Part shown: piece by piece, positions 17,501-28,014 of the stretch
Layout: every line of letters begins with the position of its first letter
Numbering within the stretch: the stretch's first letter is position 1
Source of the DNA: Saccharomyces paradoxus
Lineage: Eukaryota; Ascomycota; Saccharomycetes; Saccharomycetales; Saccharomycetaceae
Length of the DNA: 64,000 nucleotides
Direction: 5' to 3'
Assembly: GCF_002079055.1 (NCBI RefSeq)
Contig: NC_047488.1
Span: forward strand, 434,001-498,000
Made by a program: the position numbers and the translations under genes
Notes under the pieces: model-generated
Databases searched by the model: none
What the model was told of the DNA's origin: nothing
What the model saw: only the letters and a program-made list of their open reading frames with translations

Positions 17501-19579
17501 ATGAGCCGGCTGGTTGATTTTATTGAAGACAAAGATTCAAAAAACGATGCCAGCATTCAGATTCTCGATGGTCCTTCAAATGTTGAGATTATCGCCCTGT
17601 CGGAATCAATAGATCAAGATGAGTGTGAAAAACTGTATGAAAGCTCTGCGGACATGATTCCATCATCACCGCAAGGAAGATCCCGTGTTTCGAACAATGT
17701 TGAAATTATTGACCTAAACAAATCTATTGAACTTTCGGCACCGTTCTTCCAAGATATCAGTACAGGAAAACTAGATGATTATTCCACAACAGTAAATTCC
17801 AGCACAGCTTCGACTCTGAGAAATGGAAATGATGCAATAGGGAACGCAAAGAAGCTTTTAGATGATCTTATAAGTGACGAATGGTCAGCTGATATTGAGT
17901 CAAGTGGAAAGAAGCAAAACGAACACCAATATAATTTGAAGAACATTGCAGAGAAATGGGGAGTACAGTCTTTTAAAAATCCAGAGCCTATTGCCACCGA
18001 CCGCGAATATAAAGCAAAAAAAATCGAAGAAACTAATAATGACATTAATGGTAGTCCGAAATCACAGGTAGGGGCAGCAGATATACTGTTCGATTTTCCG
18101 CTGTCTCCAGTAAAATATGAGGATCCAACTGAAAAAAAGCACACTTCGGTCGCTAACCACAATTCTTCACTAGATGATAGCCTGGCACCCGTAGCAAAAC
18201 GAAGTTATGATGAAGTTCTGAAAGTCGTGACAAAAGGAACACACGAGGAAGCTGAGGACGAGCAAGGGCATCTTCCGAATAAAAAGAAGAGAACCATAGC
18301 GTTATCAAGAACGCTAATTAACAGCATTAAACCACCTGATACGGTAGAACTAAATCTTTCTAGATTTCTTGACTCCTCAGATAGTATTACTACTGATGTT
18401 CTTTCAACCCCTTCCAAGGATGCTAACATAGTAAGGACAGGTAGTCAGCCAATTTTTGGACACCCTAATCGTTGTCAGGAAGCAAGACGCTCGAAGACGT
18501 TCACAGCTGAGGATAGCCAATGTACTAAAAATACTGCCAGAGAGGTATCACAACTAGAAAGTTATATTGCTTATGGGCAGTATTATACAAGAGAAGAGTC
18601 AAGAAACAAAATACGACATTTATTAAAAGAGAACAAAAATGCTTTCAAGCGAGTTAACCAAATATATCGAGATAATATAAAAGCGCGCTCCCAAATAATT
18701 GTAGAGTTTTCACCGAGTCTTCTCCAGTTATTTCAAAAGGGAATGAGTGATTTACAACAACAGTTGGCACCAGCAGTTGTGCAATCAAGCTATAACGACT
18801 CTATGCCGCTTTTAAGATTTCTTCGAAAATGTGACAGTATTTACGATTTCAATAACGATTTCTATTACCCCTGTGATCCAAAAATTGTTGAAGAAAACAT
18901 TTCGATTCTATATTATGATGCACAAGAGTTTTTCGAGGAATATACTTCACAAAAGAAGAAATTATATAGGAAGATACGATTTTTTTCGAAGAACGGAAAA
19001 CATGTGATTCTTATACTAAGCGATTTGAATAAACTCAAAAGAGCTATTTTCCAGTTAGAAAATGAGAAGTACAAAGCTAGGGTAGAACAACGATTGTCAG
19101 GAACGGAAGAAGCCTTAAGACCCAGAAGTAAAAAATCCAGCCAGGTTGGAAAATTAGGGATAAAAAAATTTGATTTAGAGCAACGACTACGCTTTATTGA
19201 TAGAGAATGGCATGTCAAAGTACACACTGTAAATTCGCATATGGAGTTTATTAATTCTCTCCCAAATTTAGTGTCATTAATTGGAAAGCAGCGCATGGAT
19301 CCTGCAATCAGATATATGAAATATGCTCATTTGAATGTAAAATCAGCTCAGGATAGTACAGAAACGTTGAAGAAAACCTTTCATCAGATAGGGAGAATGC
19401 CTGAAATGAAAGCGAATAATGTCGTGAGTATATACCCCAGTTTTCAATCACTGTTTGAAGATATTCAAAAGGGAAGACTACAGTCTGACAATGAAGGTAA
19501 GTACTTGATGACTGAAACAGTAGAAAAAAGACTGTACAAACTATTTACTAGTACTGATCCTAATGATGCTATTGAATGA
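17501..19579 (+). CDS. MMS4: Mms4 (Eme1) regulatory subunit of the Mus81 structure-specific nuclease
   Basis: Partner of Mus81; the heterodimer cuts branched recombination and fork intermediates, with activity raised by Cdc5/Cdc28 phosphorylation of Mms4 in mitosis. It has 692 residues. The long N-terminal half (1-340) is disordered and rich in Ser/Asp/Glu, with SUMO-like hydrophobic motifs (VEIIDL, VEIIAL) and proline-directed Ser/Thr sites. The C-terminal half holds the inactive ERCC4-type nuclease fold and the helix-hairpin-helix region that binds Mus81. The frame is intact throughout, so this is one gene; early S. cerevisiae annotations split it into two. Confidence 0.97.
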   Translation: MSRLVDFIEDKDSKNDASIQILDGPSNVEIIALSESIDQDECEKLYESSADMIPSSPQGRSRVSNNVEIIDLNKSIELSAPFFQDISTGKLDDYSTTVNSSTASTLRNGNDAIGNAKKLLDDLISDEWSADIESSGKKQNEHQYNLKNIAEKWGVQSFKNPEPIATDREYKAKKIEETNNDINGSPKSQVGAADILFDFPLSPVKYEDPTEKKHTSVANHNSSLDDSLAPVAKRSYDEVLKVVTKGTHEEAEDEQGHLPNKKKRTIALSRTLINSIKPPDTVELNLSRFLDSSDSITTDVLSTPSKDANIVRTGSQPIFGHPNRCQEARRSKTFTAEDSQCTKNTAREVSQLESYIAYGQYYTREESRNKIRHLLKENKNAFKRVNQIYRDNIKARSQIIVEFSPSLLQLFQKGMSDLQQQLAPAVVQSSYNDSMPLLRFLRKCDSIYDFNNDFYYPCDPKIVEENISILYYDAQEFFEEYTSQKKKLYRKIRFFSKNGKHVILILSDLNKLKRAIFQLENEKYKARVEQRLSGTEEALRPRSKKSSQVGKLGIKKFDLEQRLRFIDREWHVKVHTVNSHMEFINSLPNLVSLIGKQRMDPAIRYMKYAHLNVKSAQDSTETLKKTFHQIGRMPEMKANNVVSIYPSFQSLFEDIQKGRLQSDNEGKYLMTETVEKRLYKLFTSTDPNDAIE

Positions 19580-19703
19580 TGATCAAACGAAGCTAGTTAT
19601 ATAAGACCATATTGCAAGGCAGTCAGTCGGTTTACGAAAATCACTATAGTTTTATTGTCCTCTCCTCATCCTTTTAATGAATTCCATTTTACAAAAAGTG
19701 CTG

Positions 19704-19823
19704 CTGATAAATATTTATAATGAAATAAAATAGTGTTAATAATATATGTTCGACATTCTGATCAAGGATGAAATGATGAATGTAGTATCGTTTTTTTTCT
19801 ATGAACGTAATCATAATACATAC
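19704..19823 (-). other. Alternative intron at the FES1 3' end
   Basis: Donor GTATGT at 19823-19818, branch-like TATTAAC at 19741-19735, and acceptor CAG ending at 19704 (a tandem CAG ends at 19701). Joining gives the codons ...AVN or T, then TFCKMEFIKRMRRGQ and a TAA at 19654-19652. The Lys/Arg-rich tail matches the known nature of nuclear Fes1L. Both tandem acceptors keep the same frame. Confidence 0.8.
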
Positions 19824-20683
19824 TTTACGGCTAAATAATCGTCTTCATTAAGTCTGTCTTTTAGAGGCTCGATATGTTTATATCCCTCACTCAATTTGTG
19901 CAATTCTTGTTCATTAAATTTTATTCCGGAAGATATCAGGTGAGAAAGAAAAGACAGAACTCTATCTATGATGTTCAAGTTACTCTCGTCAGACAAGCAC
20001 TCAATCGTACTTTCAACTACTCCATCCTTTCTTAGCACACTGATTACATTTTCATCAATCTTAACAGATGACAAATATGCAGTTAATAGTGCAATGGCTC
20101 TCATTTTCAGTTTTGGTTTTGCGGTGGCGTCACTTAATACAGGCGCTATGCAGTCAAGCCCATTTAACTTAAAAAACTTATCTGAAATATCTTTGTGGTT
20201 TCTTATTAGATTGGATAGGGCGTAAAACGCTTTTGTTCTCACGTCAAGTGGCTTTGTCTTGTCGCTGGCTATTTCAATAAGGCTTCGCAGACCGTTGTCA
20301 TACTTCATGAAATTATTTTGCGAGTCCACGTTATTTTGCACGGCCGTACCTATGATGGATAAAGCAGCAGCACGTAGTTCTTCTTCCTTAGTCTGAATGA
20401 GAACATCCAATAATGGCTTCCACAATTTTAAATTTTCGATATTATTAGCATTATCTAAGTTCTCGATTAGCATTTCGAAATTGTCAAACGCAACGAGTTT
20501 TGTTTCTATGTCAACCTCTGGGTTCATTATAACAGCCATGGATTCTTTCATTAAAGTTGGGTCATCAGGACCGCCACCACCAAATAACTGCTGTAGCAAT
20601 TTAGGATCTGGTTGACCGGCCCTGGCCATAGCTTCTTTGTCGCCTTGGGAGTTCGCAATAGACCACTGTAATAGTTTTTCCAT
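19811..20683 (-). CDS. FES1: Hsp70 nucleotide exchange factor Fes1
   Basis: Armadillo-type (HspBP1 family) exchange factor for cytosolic Ssa Hsp70s, releasing ADP and substrate and so promoting degradation of misfolded proteins. The unspliced form is 290 residues: an N-terminal substrate-mimicking region (MEKLLQWSIANSQGD), then armadillo repeats from about 60 to 250. The last codons contain a consensus splice donor (GTATGT at 19823-19818), so splicing to a downstream exon would replace the final residues with a basic tail and give the long isoform (Fes1L in S. cerevisiae, nuclear). A perfect three-unit heat shock element lies 164-176 bp upstream, in line with Hsf1 control. The 3' end converges on MMS4. 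Confidence 0.98.
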   Translation of the reverse strand: MEKLLQWSIANSQGDKEAMARAGQPDPKLLQQLFGGGGPDDPTLMKESMAVIMNPEVDIETKLVAFDNFEMLIENLDNANNIENLKLWKPLLDVLIQTKEEELRAAALSIIGTAVQNNVDSQNNFMKYDNGLRSLIEIASDKTKPLDVRTKAFYALSNLIRNHKDISDKFFKLNGLDCIAPVLSDATAKPKLKMRAIALLTAYLSSVKIDENVISVLRKDGVVESTIECLSDESNLNIIDRVLSFLSHLISSGIKFNEQELHKLSEGYKHIEPLKDRLNEDDYLAVKYVL

Positions 20684-20846
20684 AATTATTTATATGTTTA
20701 TCTGACTTTCTTTACTCTTCCGTTAAAAAGGTGATGGCCTTCTAATCGATGATGAGCGCTCTTTGATATAGCTGATCGCTGGTTTATAAGCAAATTTCCG
20801 CCAACAATCCCTGAGATGCCCTCATCTTTTTTCACTTCTAAAAAAC

Positions 20847-20859
20847 TTCCAGAAGATTC
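20847..20859 (-). promoter_or_regulatory. Heat shock element upstream of FES1
   Basis: TTCcaGAAgaTTC: three perfectly phased inverted nTTCn/nGAAn units, the Hsf1 trimer site, 164-176 bp before the FES1 ATG. Confidence 0.88.
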
Positions 20860-21050
20860 CAGTTTAAAAACTTAAATCACTTCAAACGAACAAGCGGATT
20901 GCAATGGGGCCCAACTTAACTAACCATAAGGCGGAAATCTTGACTACCGAATATGCAATAGACTACGACGCTTTCAACAGCTGTAGTATTAGTATATAAC
21001 TTACCTACGCATCATATATATTGCACCGATTCCATTTTCTGTTGTCTTCT

Positions 21051-23312
21051 TTAACGAATTTTATCACTGTTCTTTTTGATAAACTCGTCCAATTTGTAGA
21101 CAAAATCCAAACCTACCGCTTTTAATCCATCTATCTGCCTTCTCGATGACTTAATGGAGCTTGGTGATAGCATTTCGTCGTTCAGTAGTTGCTTATCTAT
21201 CAATTTGAAATGGTTATCCACTTCATCGCTACACCAATCCACCAAGATAGAAGAGATCTTAGCTCCAAGCTCCTTGAAAATACCCTGGAAGTCTTCCACC
21301 GTTTTTTTGATGGTTTGAAATCTAATAACAGCTAACTGAGTCAAATAATTTGTAGGATTGTCCACTGATCCGATCTGTAAAATTAGATCTTGAATGAAAT
21401 TAGATCTATTTTGTAGGAATAGATCAAGAGCTTGCTCCGGCAGTCCCAGCTTAATCATATTTTCAGTACCATTTTTCAAATGCACTATTTCATTGGATGA
21501 CAAGATGCTCTGAGAGAGTTTGCTAGAAATGGCGTCTCGTCTTTGTTCGATTTTCAAGGATATCAGATTACGTAACATCAGCTCTTCATCGGAAATTCTT
21601 TCGGAGAGATCCTCAAGTTGTGATTCAATATCCAATAATGTTTCGACAGCGCTCTCAAATCTAAGTCTAGCTAATTCAATATCTATCTCTTCCACGCCTT
21701 CATCAAGAAATCTAAGCCTCTGGGCGATTGAACTCATGTCTCTAGACCTTGGTCTCGAATGCATTGATAAAGTCAGGTTCTGTAAAAGATATTGATCCAC
21801 TGCACCTGTCATATTCCGGCCAGGCGTTATTGAGCCCCCCATACTACGTCTTTTGTTTTTGTTGGGACTTCTGTTGTTTTCTCTACCTGGAGTTTGTTGC
21901 GTAGATTGTAAATATCTAAAGGATTCTCTAATACGTTTAGAGTTCTCTTCTTCTACATGGAAAATGTCACATAAATCATCCTTAGCCTTTCTTATAACGT
22001 CCAACAACCTAGAGCATTCATCTGCTTCCCTACATTCGTACAAACTTGAATTCGAATTGCTAAATTTGAAAAGTAGCCTCTTACTGGAAAACTCCTCTTG
22101 AGTGACGGTGACATCCTTTAAAGGATAGCATTGGCTCACTATAAAGTCATTCTGTTTATCTCTTGATTTATCGGCGATAAGGACTAAATCATTCAAAATA
22201 AAAATTTGTACCATCTGTAAGGGTTTACCAGTGGTAGTGTTCAACTCCATCCAATTAGCACTGTTCATTAAAATATGTCTTCCTTTCGTAGAATTTATAA
22301 ACTTCTGAGCACCTTCGACGTTCTTAAATAACTGATCCAGTTCAGTATCCCAGAATTTCTCTAGTATAAAGACGCTAGATCTGTCCCTTCTCATGAGATT
22401 TCCATTTTGTCCTGCTTTTAGGGGCGGAAGCAACGCTGGGCTACTAGTATGACTTTCGACATTATTAAAATTACCTTGCCTTTCTTTATCTATTTCATTT
22501 TGCAATTGTAACCTTTTTTCAGCTATTTTGGTGCACTGATCCAAAATCTCGTTTAGGTCATTTATATTTGCTCTGACCCTTTTGAGCTCCAACATAGCAA
22601 CATTTAAGTCGTTGTTTACCGTCATAATTTCGTTATATGATTTATTGATGTTTAACTTTACTTCTTCTTGAACTTGTATCGATAAATCAGTCAGATTTGA
22701 AGTAAATTTATCAATAGTAATGGCACTCGCATTTCCTAGCTTATCATGGACGAAATCTTTAGCATTAAAACGCGGGTTTGCCAACATTTTCCTAAGCGAC
22801 GTGCTATTATTGAAAAGATCATTACTACTGGAAGGCATTATAGTATTTCTCATTGCTGATCTAGCAGGCACCTTATTATATGAGCTTTCATTCAGGGAGA
22901 GATCGGCAGTGGAAGGATTTAGGCTATTGGAAGGGCCTCTAGAACTTACCGATTCATTCTCCGTGGTGAAACTGCTATTGTTATGACTGCTATCCATGTT
23001 ATCATTGGGAACTGTCATATTTGGTATATCAGGAAGGGGCATTGAGTAATCAAGTGTTGGTGGAGCATAGTTCGTGTTATGAATTGATAGCCTTCTCTGC
23101 ATTGAAGTAGCCACCCTATTTCTCTCCCTCGCATTGATTGTTGGTAATGTGTAACTGGTAGCAGGGTCCTTGAGATCACTATAAGGGTTTTTTTTTGTCC
23201 TTTGCTTAGACTTGGCAGGCGATGGAGGAGCCTTTTGCTTAGCAGGAGAGCTCGCAGATTTCTTTACATGCTTCCAATTGTTTCTGGCCTTTTTCAAAGA
23301 AAACTCAACCAT
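21051..23312 (-). CDS. EXO84: Exocyst subunit Exo84
   Basis: Subunit of the octameric exocyst, which tethers secretory vesicles at sites of polarised growth; also linked to pre-mRNA splicing. The ATG at 23312 gives 753 residues beginning MVEFSLKK, as recalled for S. cerevisiae; two more open codons upstream start only at a GTG. The basic, Ser/Pro-rich N-terminus (1-185) is disordered. A coiled coil lies around 200-290. A PH-like domain spans about 330-460 ([18 protein letters not shown]). The C-terminal helical-rod domain runs from about 540 to the end ([21 protein letters not shown]). It is divergent from SIF2. Confidence 0.97.
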   Translation of the reverse strand: MVEFSLKKARNNWKHVKKSASSPAKQKAPPSPAKSKQRTKKNPYSDLKDPATSYTLPTINARERNRVATSMQRRLSIHNTNYAPPTLDYSMPLPDIPNMTVPNDNMDSSHNNSSFTTENESVSSRGPSNSLNPSTADLSLNESSYNKVPARSAMRNTIMPSSSNDLFNNSTSLRKMLANPRFNAKDFVHDKLGNASAITIDKFTSNLTDLSIQVQEEVKLNINKSYNEIMTVNNDLNVAMLELKRVRANINDLNEILDQCTKIAEKRLQLQNEIDKERQGNFNNVESHTSSPALLPPLKAGQNGNLMRRDRSSVFILEKFWDTELDQLFKNVEGAQKFINSTKGRHILMNSANWMELNTTTGKPLQMVQIFILNDLVLIADKSRDKQNDFIVSQCYPLKDVTVTQEEFSSKRLLFKFSNSNSSLYECREADECSRLLDVIRKAKDDLCDIFHVEEENSKRIRESFRYLQSTQQTPGRENNRSPNKNKRRSMGGSITPGRNMTGAVDQYLLQNLTLSMHSRPRSRDMSSIAQRLRFLDEGVEEIDIELARLRFESAVETLLDIESQLEDLSERISDEELMLRNLISLKIEQRRDAISSKLSQSILSSNEIVHLKNGTENMIKLGLPEQALDLFLQNRSNFIQDLILQIGSVDNPTNYLTQLAVIRFQTIKKTVEDFQGIFKELGAKISSILVDWCSDEVDNHFKLIDKQLLNDEMLSPSSIKSSRRQIDGLKAVGLDFVYKLDEFIKKNSDKIR

Positions 23313-23709
23313 TGTCACAGTTTCAAATATTGATTATTCCAATTATTAGCCTCTCACTTTATGTAATAGCCAGGCCTTTTGTTTCATCCGGCTTTTGCCC
23401 AAGGTTTTGCAAACATAATATTAACTGTAATCTCTGCACTGTTTTTTTCCAGTCATCTATTTTCATGGAGCGGGACTTAGCAAACGAGAAATAAACAAAA
23501 TGATTAAGAATATGCATTGACGTTAAAAAGGTTACGAATGTGCAAGACTATCCGTTCTGGATTGAGATTAGTGAGGTCAATTTTAATAAGTTTGGTGTGA
23601 GGACTAAGCTTTTTTTTCTCAGAGAAGTGACAGTTCACGATAATAACTGCTCTCACTCAGATTAAAATAATAGAAATAAAAAAAGGTAGGGAAGGTCATC
23701 ACTCAGAAA
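23313..23709. other. EXO84-SIF2 divergent promoter region
   Basis: 397 bp between divergent starts. Homopolymer T-runs occur near 23441 and 23611 and an A-run near 23678. No named factor site recognised; a 60-codon plus-strand frame here is spurious. Confidence 0.6.
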
Positions 23710-25335
23710 ATGAGTATAACAAGTGAGGAACTCAACTATTTGATTTGGAGATATTGTCAAGAGATGGGGCATGAGGTGAGTGCATTGGCATTGCAGGACG
23801 AAACAAGAGTATTGGAGTTTGATGAGAGGTATAAAGAGCACATTCCTTTAGGTACACTGGTAAATCTAGTACAAAGAGGGATCCTGTATACAGAGAGCGA
23901 GTTAATGGTTGATAGTAAAGGTGATATCAGCTCTTTAGATGAACATCACCTTTCTGAAGACTTCAATTTGGTTCAGGCGTTGCAAGTAGATAAAGAAAAA
24001 TTCCCTGAAATCTCTTCTGAAGGAAGGTTTGCCTTGGAAACCAACTCCGAGAATAATAAACCGGCCGAGGATGGCACTAGTGCTGCTGAAAGAACAAGCA
24101 ATGAGGACGATACTGCTTCTATCGGCACTAATGATAACTTAGACGGATTTGTCAAAACACTGAGGGAGATAGTAAAATTAGATAATATCGTTTCCTCCAC
24201 TTGGAATCCACTGGATGAATCTATACTTGCATACGGTGAAAAGGATTCCGTTGCAAAATTAGCCAAGATAAAAGAAACTCATCGAGAAGAAGAAAAACAC
24301 TGGGAACTCATAGTAATAGCAGAATTGAGACATCCTTTTGCCCTAAGTGCAAGCAGTGGTAAAACAACAAATCAAGTTACATGTCTTGCTTGGTCATACG
24401 ACGGTAATTCAATCGTAACAGGCGTAGAAAATGGTGAGTTAAGATTATGGAACAAGGCAGGTGCACTTCAGAACGTTTTGAATTTTCATAGAGCACCCAT
24501 AGTATCCGTCAAATGGAACAAAGATGGAACACATTTCATTTCCATGGACGTAGAAAACGTCACAATACTCTGGAATGTTTTAAGCGGGACCGTTATGCAG
24601 CACTTTGAATTGAGAGAAAACGGCAGTTCTTCTACTAACGCAGACAACAATAGTGGTGAAGATTCACTTGGTGTCGATGTTGAATGGGTAGATGATGACA
24701 AATTTGTCATTCCTGGTCCCAAAGGTACTATATTCGTATATCAAATTACAGAAAAGACACCTATTGGTAAGCTTATTGGACATCAGGGGCCTATCAGCGT
24801 TTTGGAGTTCAATGACAGCAATAAGCTCTTACTTAGTGCCTCGGACGATGGTACTCTAAGAATATGGCATGGTGGTAATGGCAATTCCCAGAATTGCTTC
24901 TATGGACATTCACAGAGCATAGTATCCGCATCATGGGTTGGTGATGACAGGGTAATATCATGTTCGATGGATGGCTCCGTTCGCTTATGGTCGTTGAAGG
25001 AAAATATGCTATTGGCTCTATCGATCGTGGATGGTGTCCCCATTTTTGTTGGAAGAATATCACAAGATGGAGAAAAATATGCAGTTGCCTTCATGGACGG
25101 ACAAGTAAACGTCTACGATTTGAAAAAGCTGAACAGCAAGTCACAAAACTTTATGCAGCAACCATCGTACAATGGTAACAGTAATGGTATTTCGATTCCA
25201 ATACCCATTCCTCTCTACGCTAGCTACCAAAGTAGCGAAGACAACGATTACATATTTGACCTGTCATGGAACCGTGCAGGAGACAAGATTTCTGTAGCAT
25301 ACTCGCTTCAAGAGGGTTCAGTTGTAGCCATATAA
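23710..25335 (+). CDS. SIF2: Set3 complex WD40 subunit Sif2
   Basis: WD40 core of the Set3C histone deacetylase complex (with Set3, Snt1, Hos2, Hst1), which represses sporulation genes and tunes transcription; TBL1-like. It has 541 residues. The LisH dimerisation motif is at about residues 4-36 (SEELNYLIWRYCQEMGHEVSALAL). An acidic/Ser linker (80-150) is followed by an eight-bladed propeller from about 155 to the end, with WD repeats such as LRLWNKAG, LRIWHGGN and VRLWSLKE. It is slightly longer than the 535 residues recalled for S. cerevisiae, through the linker and loop segments. Confidence 0.97.
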   Translation: MSITSEELNYLIWRYCQEMGHEVSALALQDETRVLEFDERYKEHIPLGTLVNLVQRGILYTESELMVDSKGDISSLDEHHLSEDFNLVQALQVDKEKFPEISSEGRFALETNSENNKPAEDGTSAAERTSNEDDTASIGTNDNLDGFVKTLREIVKLDNIVSSTWNPLDESILAYGEKDSVAKLAKIKETHREEEKHWELIVIAELRHPFALSASSGKTTNQVTCLAWSYDGNSIVTGVENGELRLWNKAGALQNVLNFHRAPIVSVKWNKDGTHFISMDVENVTILWNVLSGTVMQHFELRENGSSSTNADNNSGEDSLGVDVEWVDDDKFVIPGPKGTIFVYQITEKTPIGKLIGHQGPISVLEFNDSNKLLLSASDDGTLRIWHGGNGNSQNCFYGHSQSIVSASWVGDDRVISCSMDGSVRLWSLKENMLLALSIVDGVPIFVGRISQDGEKYAVAFMDGQVNVYDLKKLNSKSQNFMQQPSYNGNSNGISIPIPIPLYASYQSSEDNDYIFDLSWNRAGDKISVAYSLQEGSVVAI

Positions 25336-25698
25336 ATTCTTACGTACAGTACATAAATAGATTAATTCATTATTATTATTATTACTATTATTACTATTTC
25401 TTTGTTTACTAAAGGCAAAGAGTGAAAAATTTCGCAATGGAAAACGCCGCGGGCCGCCCGTGTGTGACGTTCTACAGGAATCTCGAAGAGTCATCACTTT
25501 GAAGATAACGGCCGCTCACGATGAGAAAAGACAATGAGCATTGCTTTTTTTGTATTTTTCATGGCTTGGATTGGAGTGAGTTTCTTTAGCTTATTTTCAC
25601 CTCTTAGATGATACAACTGCTATTGATAAATATAATTTGCGATAAAAAACAAAAAAAGAACAGAGCAATAATTTTGTATACTACATTTACAGCTAGTC
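25336..25698. other. SIF2-YMC2 intergenic region
   Basis: 363 bp holding the SIF2 terminator (an ATT-rich microsatellite-like stretch at 25370-25398) and the YMC2 promoter. A GC-rich island at 25443-25460 (GCCGCGGGCCGCCCG) stands out from its AT-rich surroundings and may bind a zinc-cluster factor. No gene seen. Confidence 0.55.
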
Positions 25699-26688
25699 AT
25701 GAGTGAAGAATTCCCTACGCCGCAACTCCTGGACGAGTTGGAAGATCCGCAGAAAAGTACTACATCGAACGAGAAGAAAGAGTTAAGTTCTAATCGTGTA
25801 TTGAAGGATATTTTTGCCGGTACTGTCGGCGGTATTGCACAAGTTCTTGTAGGGCAACCATTTGATACAACAAAAGTTAGACTTCAAACGGCCACTACGA
25901 GGACAACAACGTTGGAGGTACTGCGTAACCTAGTAAAGAATGAGGGTGTATTTGCGTTCTACAAAGGTGCATTAACACCATTGTTGGGTGTTGGTATATG
26001 TGTCTCGGTACAATTTGGTGTGAATGAGGCCATGAAAAGATTTTTCCAAAATTACAACGCTTCTAAGAACCCGAATATGAGCCCACAAGACGTAGATCTT
26101 TCACGTTCAAATACTTTGCCACTATCCCAGTACTACATTTGTGGGTTGACAGGTGGTGTGGTCAATTCGTTCTTGGCATCGCCCATTGAACAAATAAGAA
26201 TTCGTTTACAGACACAAACATCAAATGGTGGAGACAGAGAATTCAAAGGTCCCTGGGACTGTATTAAGAAACTGAAGGCTCAAGGTGGACTAATGAGAGG
26301 TTTATTTCCGACAATGATAAGAGCCGGACATGGCCTTGGTACATATTTCCTTGTGTACGAAGCATTGGTTGCCAGAGAAATCGGTACCGGCTTAACACGA
26401 AACGAAATCCCGCCTTGGAAATTATGTTTATTCGGTGCATTTTCCGGGACAATGTTGTGGTTGACAGTATATCCGTTGGACGTGGTGAAATCCATTATAC
26501 AAAACGATGACCTACGAAAACCTAAATATAAGAACTCCATTTCCTACGTAGCAAAGACGATTTATGCAAAAGAAGGTATCAGAGCTTTTTTCAAAGGGTT
26601 TGGACCAACAATGGTTAGATCCGCACCCGTTAATGGTGCTACATTCCTGACGTTTGAATTAGTCATGAGATTTCTGGGGGAAGAGTAG
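25699..26688 (+). CDS. YMC2: Mitochondrial carrier Ymc2
   Basis: Inner-membrane carrier of the SLC25 family; S. cerevisiae Ymc1 and Ymc2 are implicated in amino-acid (glycine/glutamate related) transport and oleate metabolism. It has 329 residues with three tandem carrier repeats, each bearing the Px[DE]xx[KR] signature: PFDTTKVR at 54-61, PIEQIRIR near 162, PLDVVKSI near 258. A polar N-terminal extension of about 30 residues precedes the first repeat. Six transmembrane helices are expected from the repeat architecture. It converges with VID24, 234 bp apart, with an (AT)12 run between. Confidence 0.95.
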   Translation: MSEEFPTPQLLDELEDPQKSTTSNEKKELSSNRVLKDIFAGTVGGIAQVLVGQPFDTTKVRLQTATTRTTTLEVLRNLVKNEGVFAFYKGALTPLLGVGICVSVQFGVNEAMKRFFQNYNASKNPNMSPQDVDLSRSNTLPLSQYYICGLTGGVVNSFLASPIEQIRIRLQTQTSNGGDREFKGPWDCIKKLKAQGGLMRGLFPTMIRAGHGLGTYFLVYEALVAREIGTGLTRNEIPPWKLCLFGAFSGTMLWLTVYPLDVVKSIIQNDDLRKPKYKNSISYVAKTIYAKEGIRAFFKGFGPTMVRSAPVNGATFLTFELVMRFLGEE

Positions 26689-26804
26689 GAAAGTAGATAT
26701 GAAAACATCATTTTATAGACATAGACATAGACATGTTGTATCATACCAAATAAAAAATACAGTCTTTTAATAATTAAAATATCTATCTGGTACCAAGGTA
26801 AAAA

Positions 26805-26828
26805 ATATATATATATATATATATATAT
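26805..26828. repeat. (AT)12 microsatellite
   Basis: 24 nt of uninterrupted AT/TA between the convergent YMC2 and VID24 3' ends; TATATA runs are also efficiency elements for yeast 3'-end formation. Confidence 0.9.
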
Positions 26829-26922
26829 CAACTGTTACAGAATATATGAGAAGAGAATATGCATAAAATCTAAAGTTAGTGGAGGGTAAAGGGTATGCAG
26901 GTAGAAACGACTATGTCACGCA

Positions 26923-28014
26923 TCAAGCAAACTCAAAAGAACAATCACTGGTCTCGACTTTGTTTTTCAGCGATGGTACCAATTCGAGTTGTTGAAACTT
27001 TTCAGCATCCTGATGATAGTAAAACCCTTGAATGTTACCACTAACTTGGTCATGGACAATGTAATAAAATCCGTCGTAAGATGCGCCGTCTACGCCCTCC
27101 ATCAGCAAGGCATCTGGTACCAAAAATTTTTCCTTCCATTTCATGAATATAAATCTCTCGTTCAAGTAATTGTCAAATAGCTTCTCCTGGCTGAAAATTC
27201 TTGATATGTTACCAGCATCTGTGCTTGGTGTACTGGGAAGTTGTTGCGGTGGTTGTGACTTCCTAACCGCACTCGTAACAGCATTATCATCAACTGAGTT
27301 GAGATTATTTTGTTGGCTCATTAGAAAAAGTTGTCTAAAGGAGGGGAAATTTATCCAGTGTTCCAAGTCAGTTTGATCTGTAGCTTTATATTCGTTTAAT
27401 ACAGGTTCGTCTTCCCAACTGGAGGACAGAAAACCCAGTTCTTTGTGATTTACCGCGTAGGCTTCAAAATATGTACTGATTTCCGGGTGTTGGTTGGTAA
27501 GCCCTCTTATCGACAAAAATCCAGACAAATGAGGAGACAGTGACGTGCATTCTTTCGTTGGCAAATCTACCGTTTTCAAGTTAACTGTGACCTGATAGCG
27601 TTTATATCCCGATATCTGATACCCTGTAAACTGCATTCTTGGTCTTAGGTAGTTTGTGCAAATCGTGTGGTTATAAGAAGAAGTCAGGATGCTTGGATCT
27701 TCCGGACAATACGGAGACTGATCCTCAACAATGTATTTCTTCCTGGTCGACCCATTAGGTGTATGGGCGAGTTGCTGTAGGGAAGACAACGAATCCCTAG
27801 AGGCGCACTTGTAAAGATCTTGCTCTTGCAAGTAACGATGACGGTCATGAAGATGAAAGGGTGCAGTCGAAGTCAAGTTGAACGTGATCGGATACTGCTG
27901 CTTAAAAGCAGGGGGAACTGGTGTTTGCTCTGGCGAAGCCGCTTGCTCCGCATGCTTAGAAGTCACAGTTTTGGATTTCTCCGCTACACTGTCTACCTTA
28001 GGATCATTAATCAT
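26923..28014 (-). CDS. VID24: GID E3 ligase substrate receptor Vid24/Gid4
   Basis: Exchangeable receptor of the GID/CTLH ubiquitin ligase. It is induced when glucose returns and binds N-terminal proline degrons on fructose-1,6-bisphosphatase and other gluconeogenic enzymes to trigger their destruction. It has 363 residues. A disordered N-terminus (1-115) is followed by the Gid4 antiparallel beta-barrel (about 120-363), with motifs YLRPRMQFTGYQISGYKRY and FMKWKEKFLVPDALLMEG, and YDGFYYIVHDQ near the C-terminus. It ends in a short acidic/aromatic tail. A GC-box and stress-element cluster lies 335-355 bp upstream. Confidence 0.97.
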   Translation of the reverse strand: MINDPKVDSVAEKSKTVTSKHAEQAASPEQTPVPPAFKQQYPITFNLTSTAPFHLHDRHRYLQEQDLYKCASRDSLSSLQQLAHTPNGSTRKKYIVEDQSPYCPEDPSILTSSYNHTICTNYLRPRMQFTGYQISGYKRYQVTVNLKTVDLPTKECTSLSPHLSGFLSIRGLTNQHPEISTYFEAYAVNHKELGFLSSSWEDEPVLNEYKATDQTDLEHWINFPSFRQLFLMSQQNNLNSVDDNAVTSAVRKSQPPQQLPSTPSTDAGNISRIFSQEKLFDNYLNERFIFMKWKEKFLVPDALLMEGVDGASYDGFYYIVHDQVSGNIQGFYYHQDAEKFQQLELVPSLKNKVETSDCSFEFA

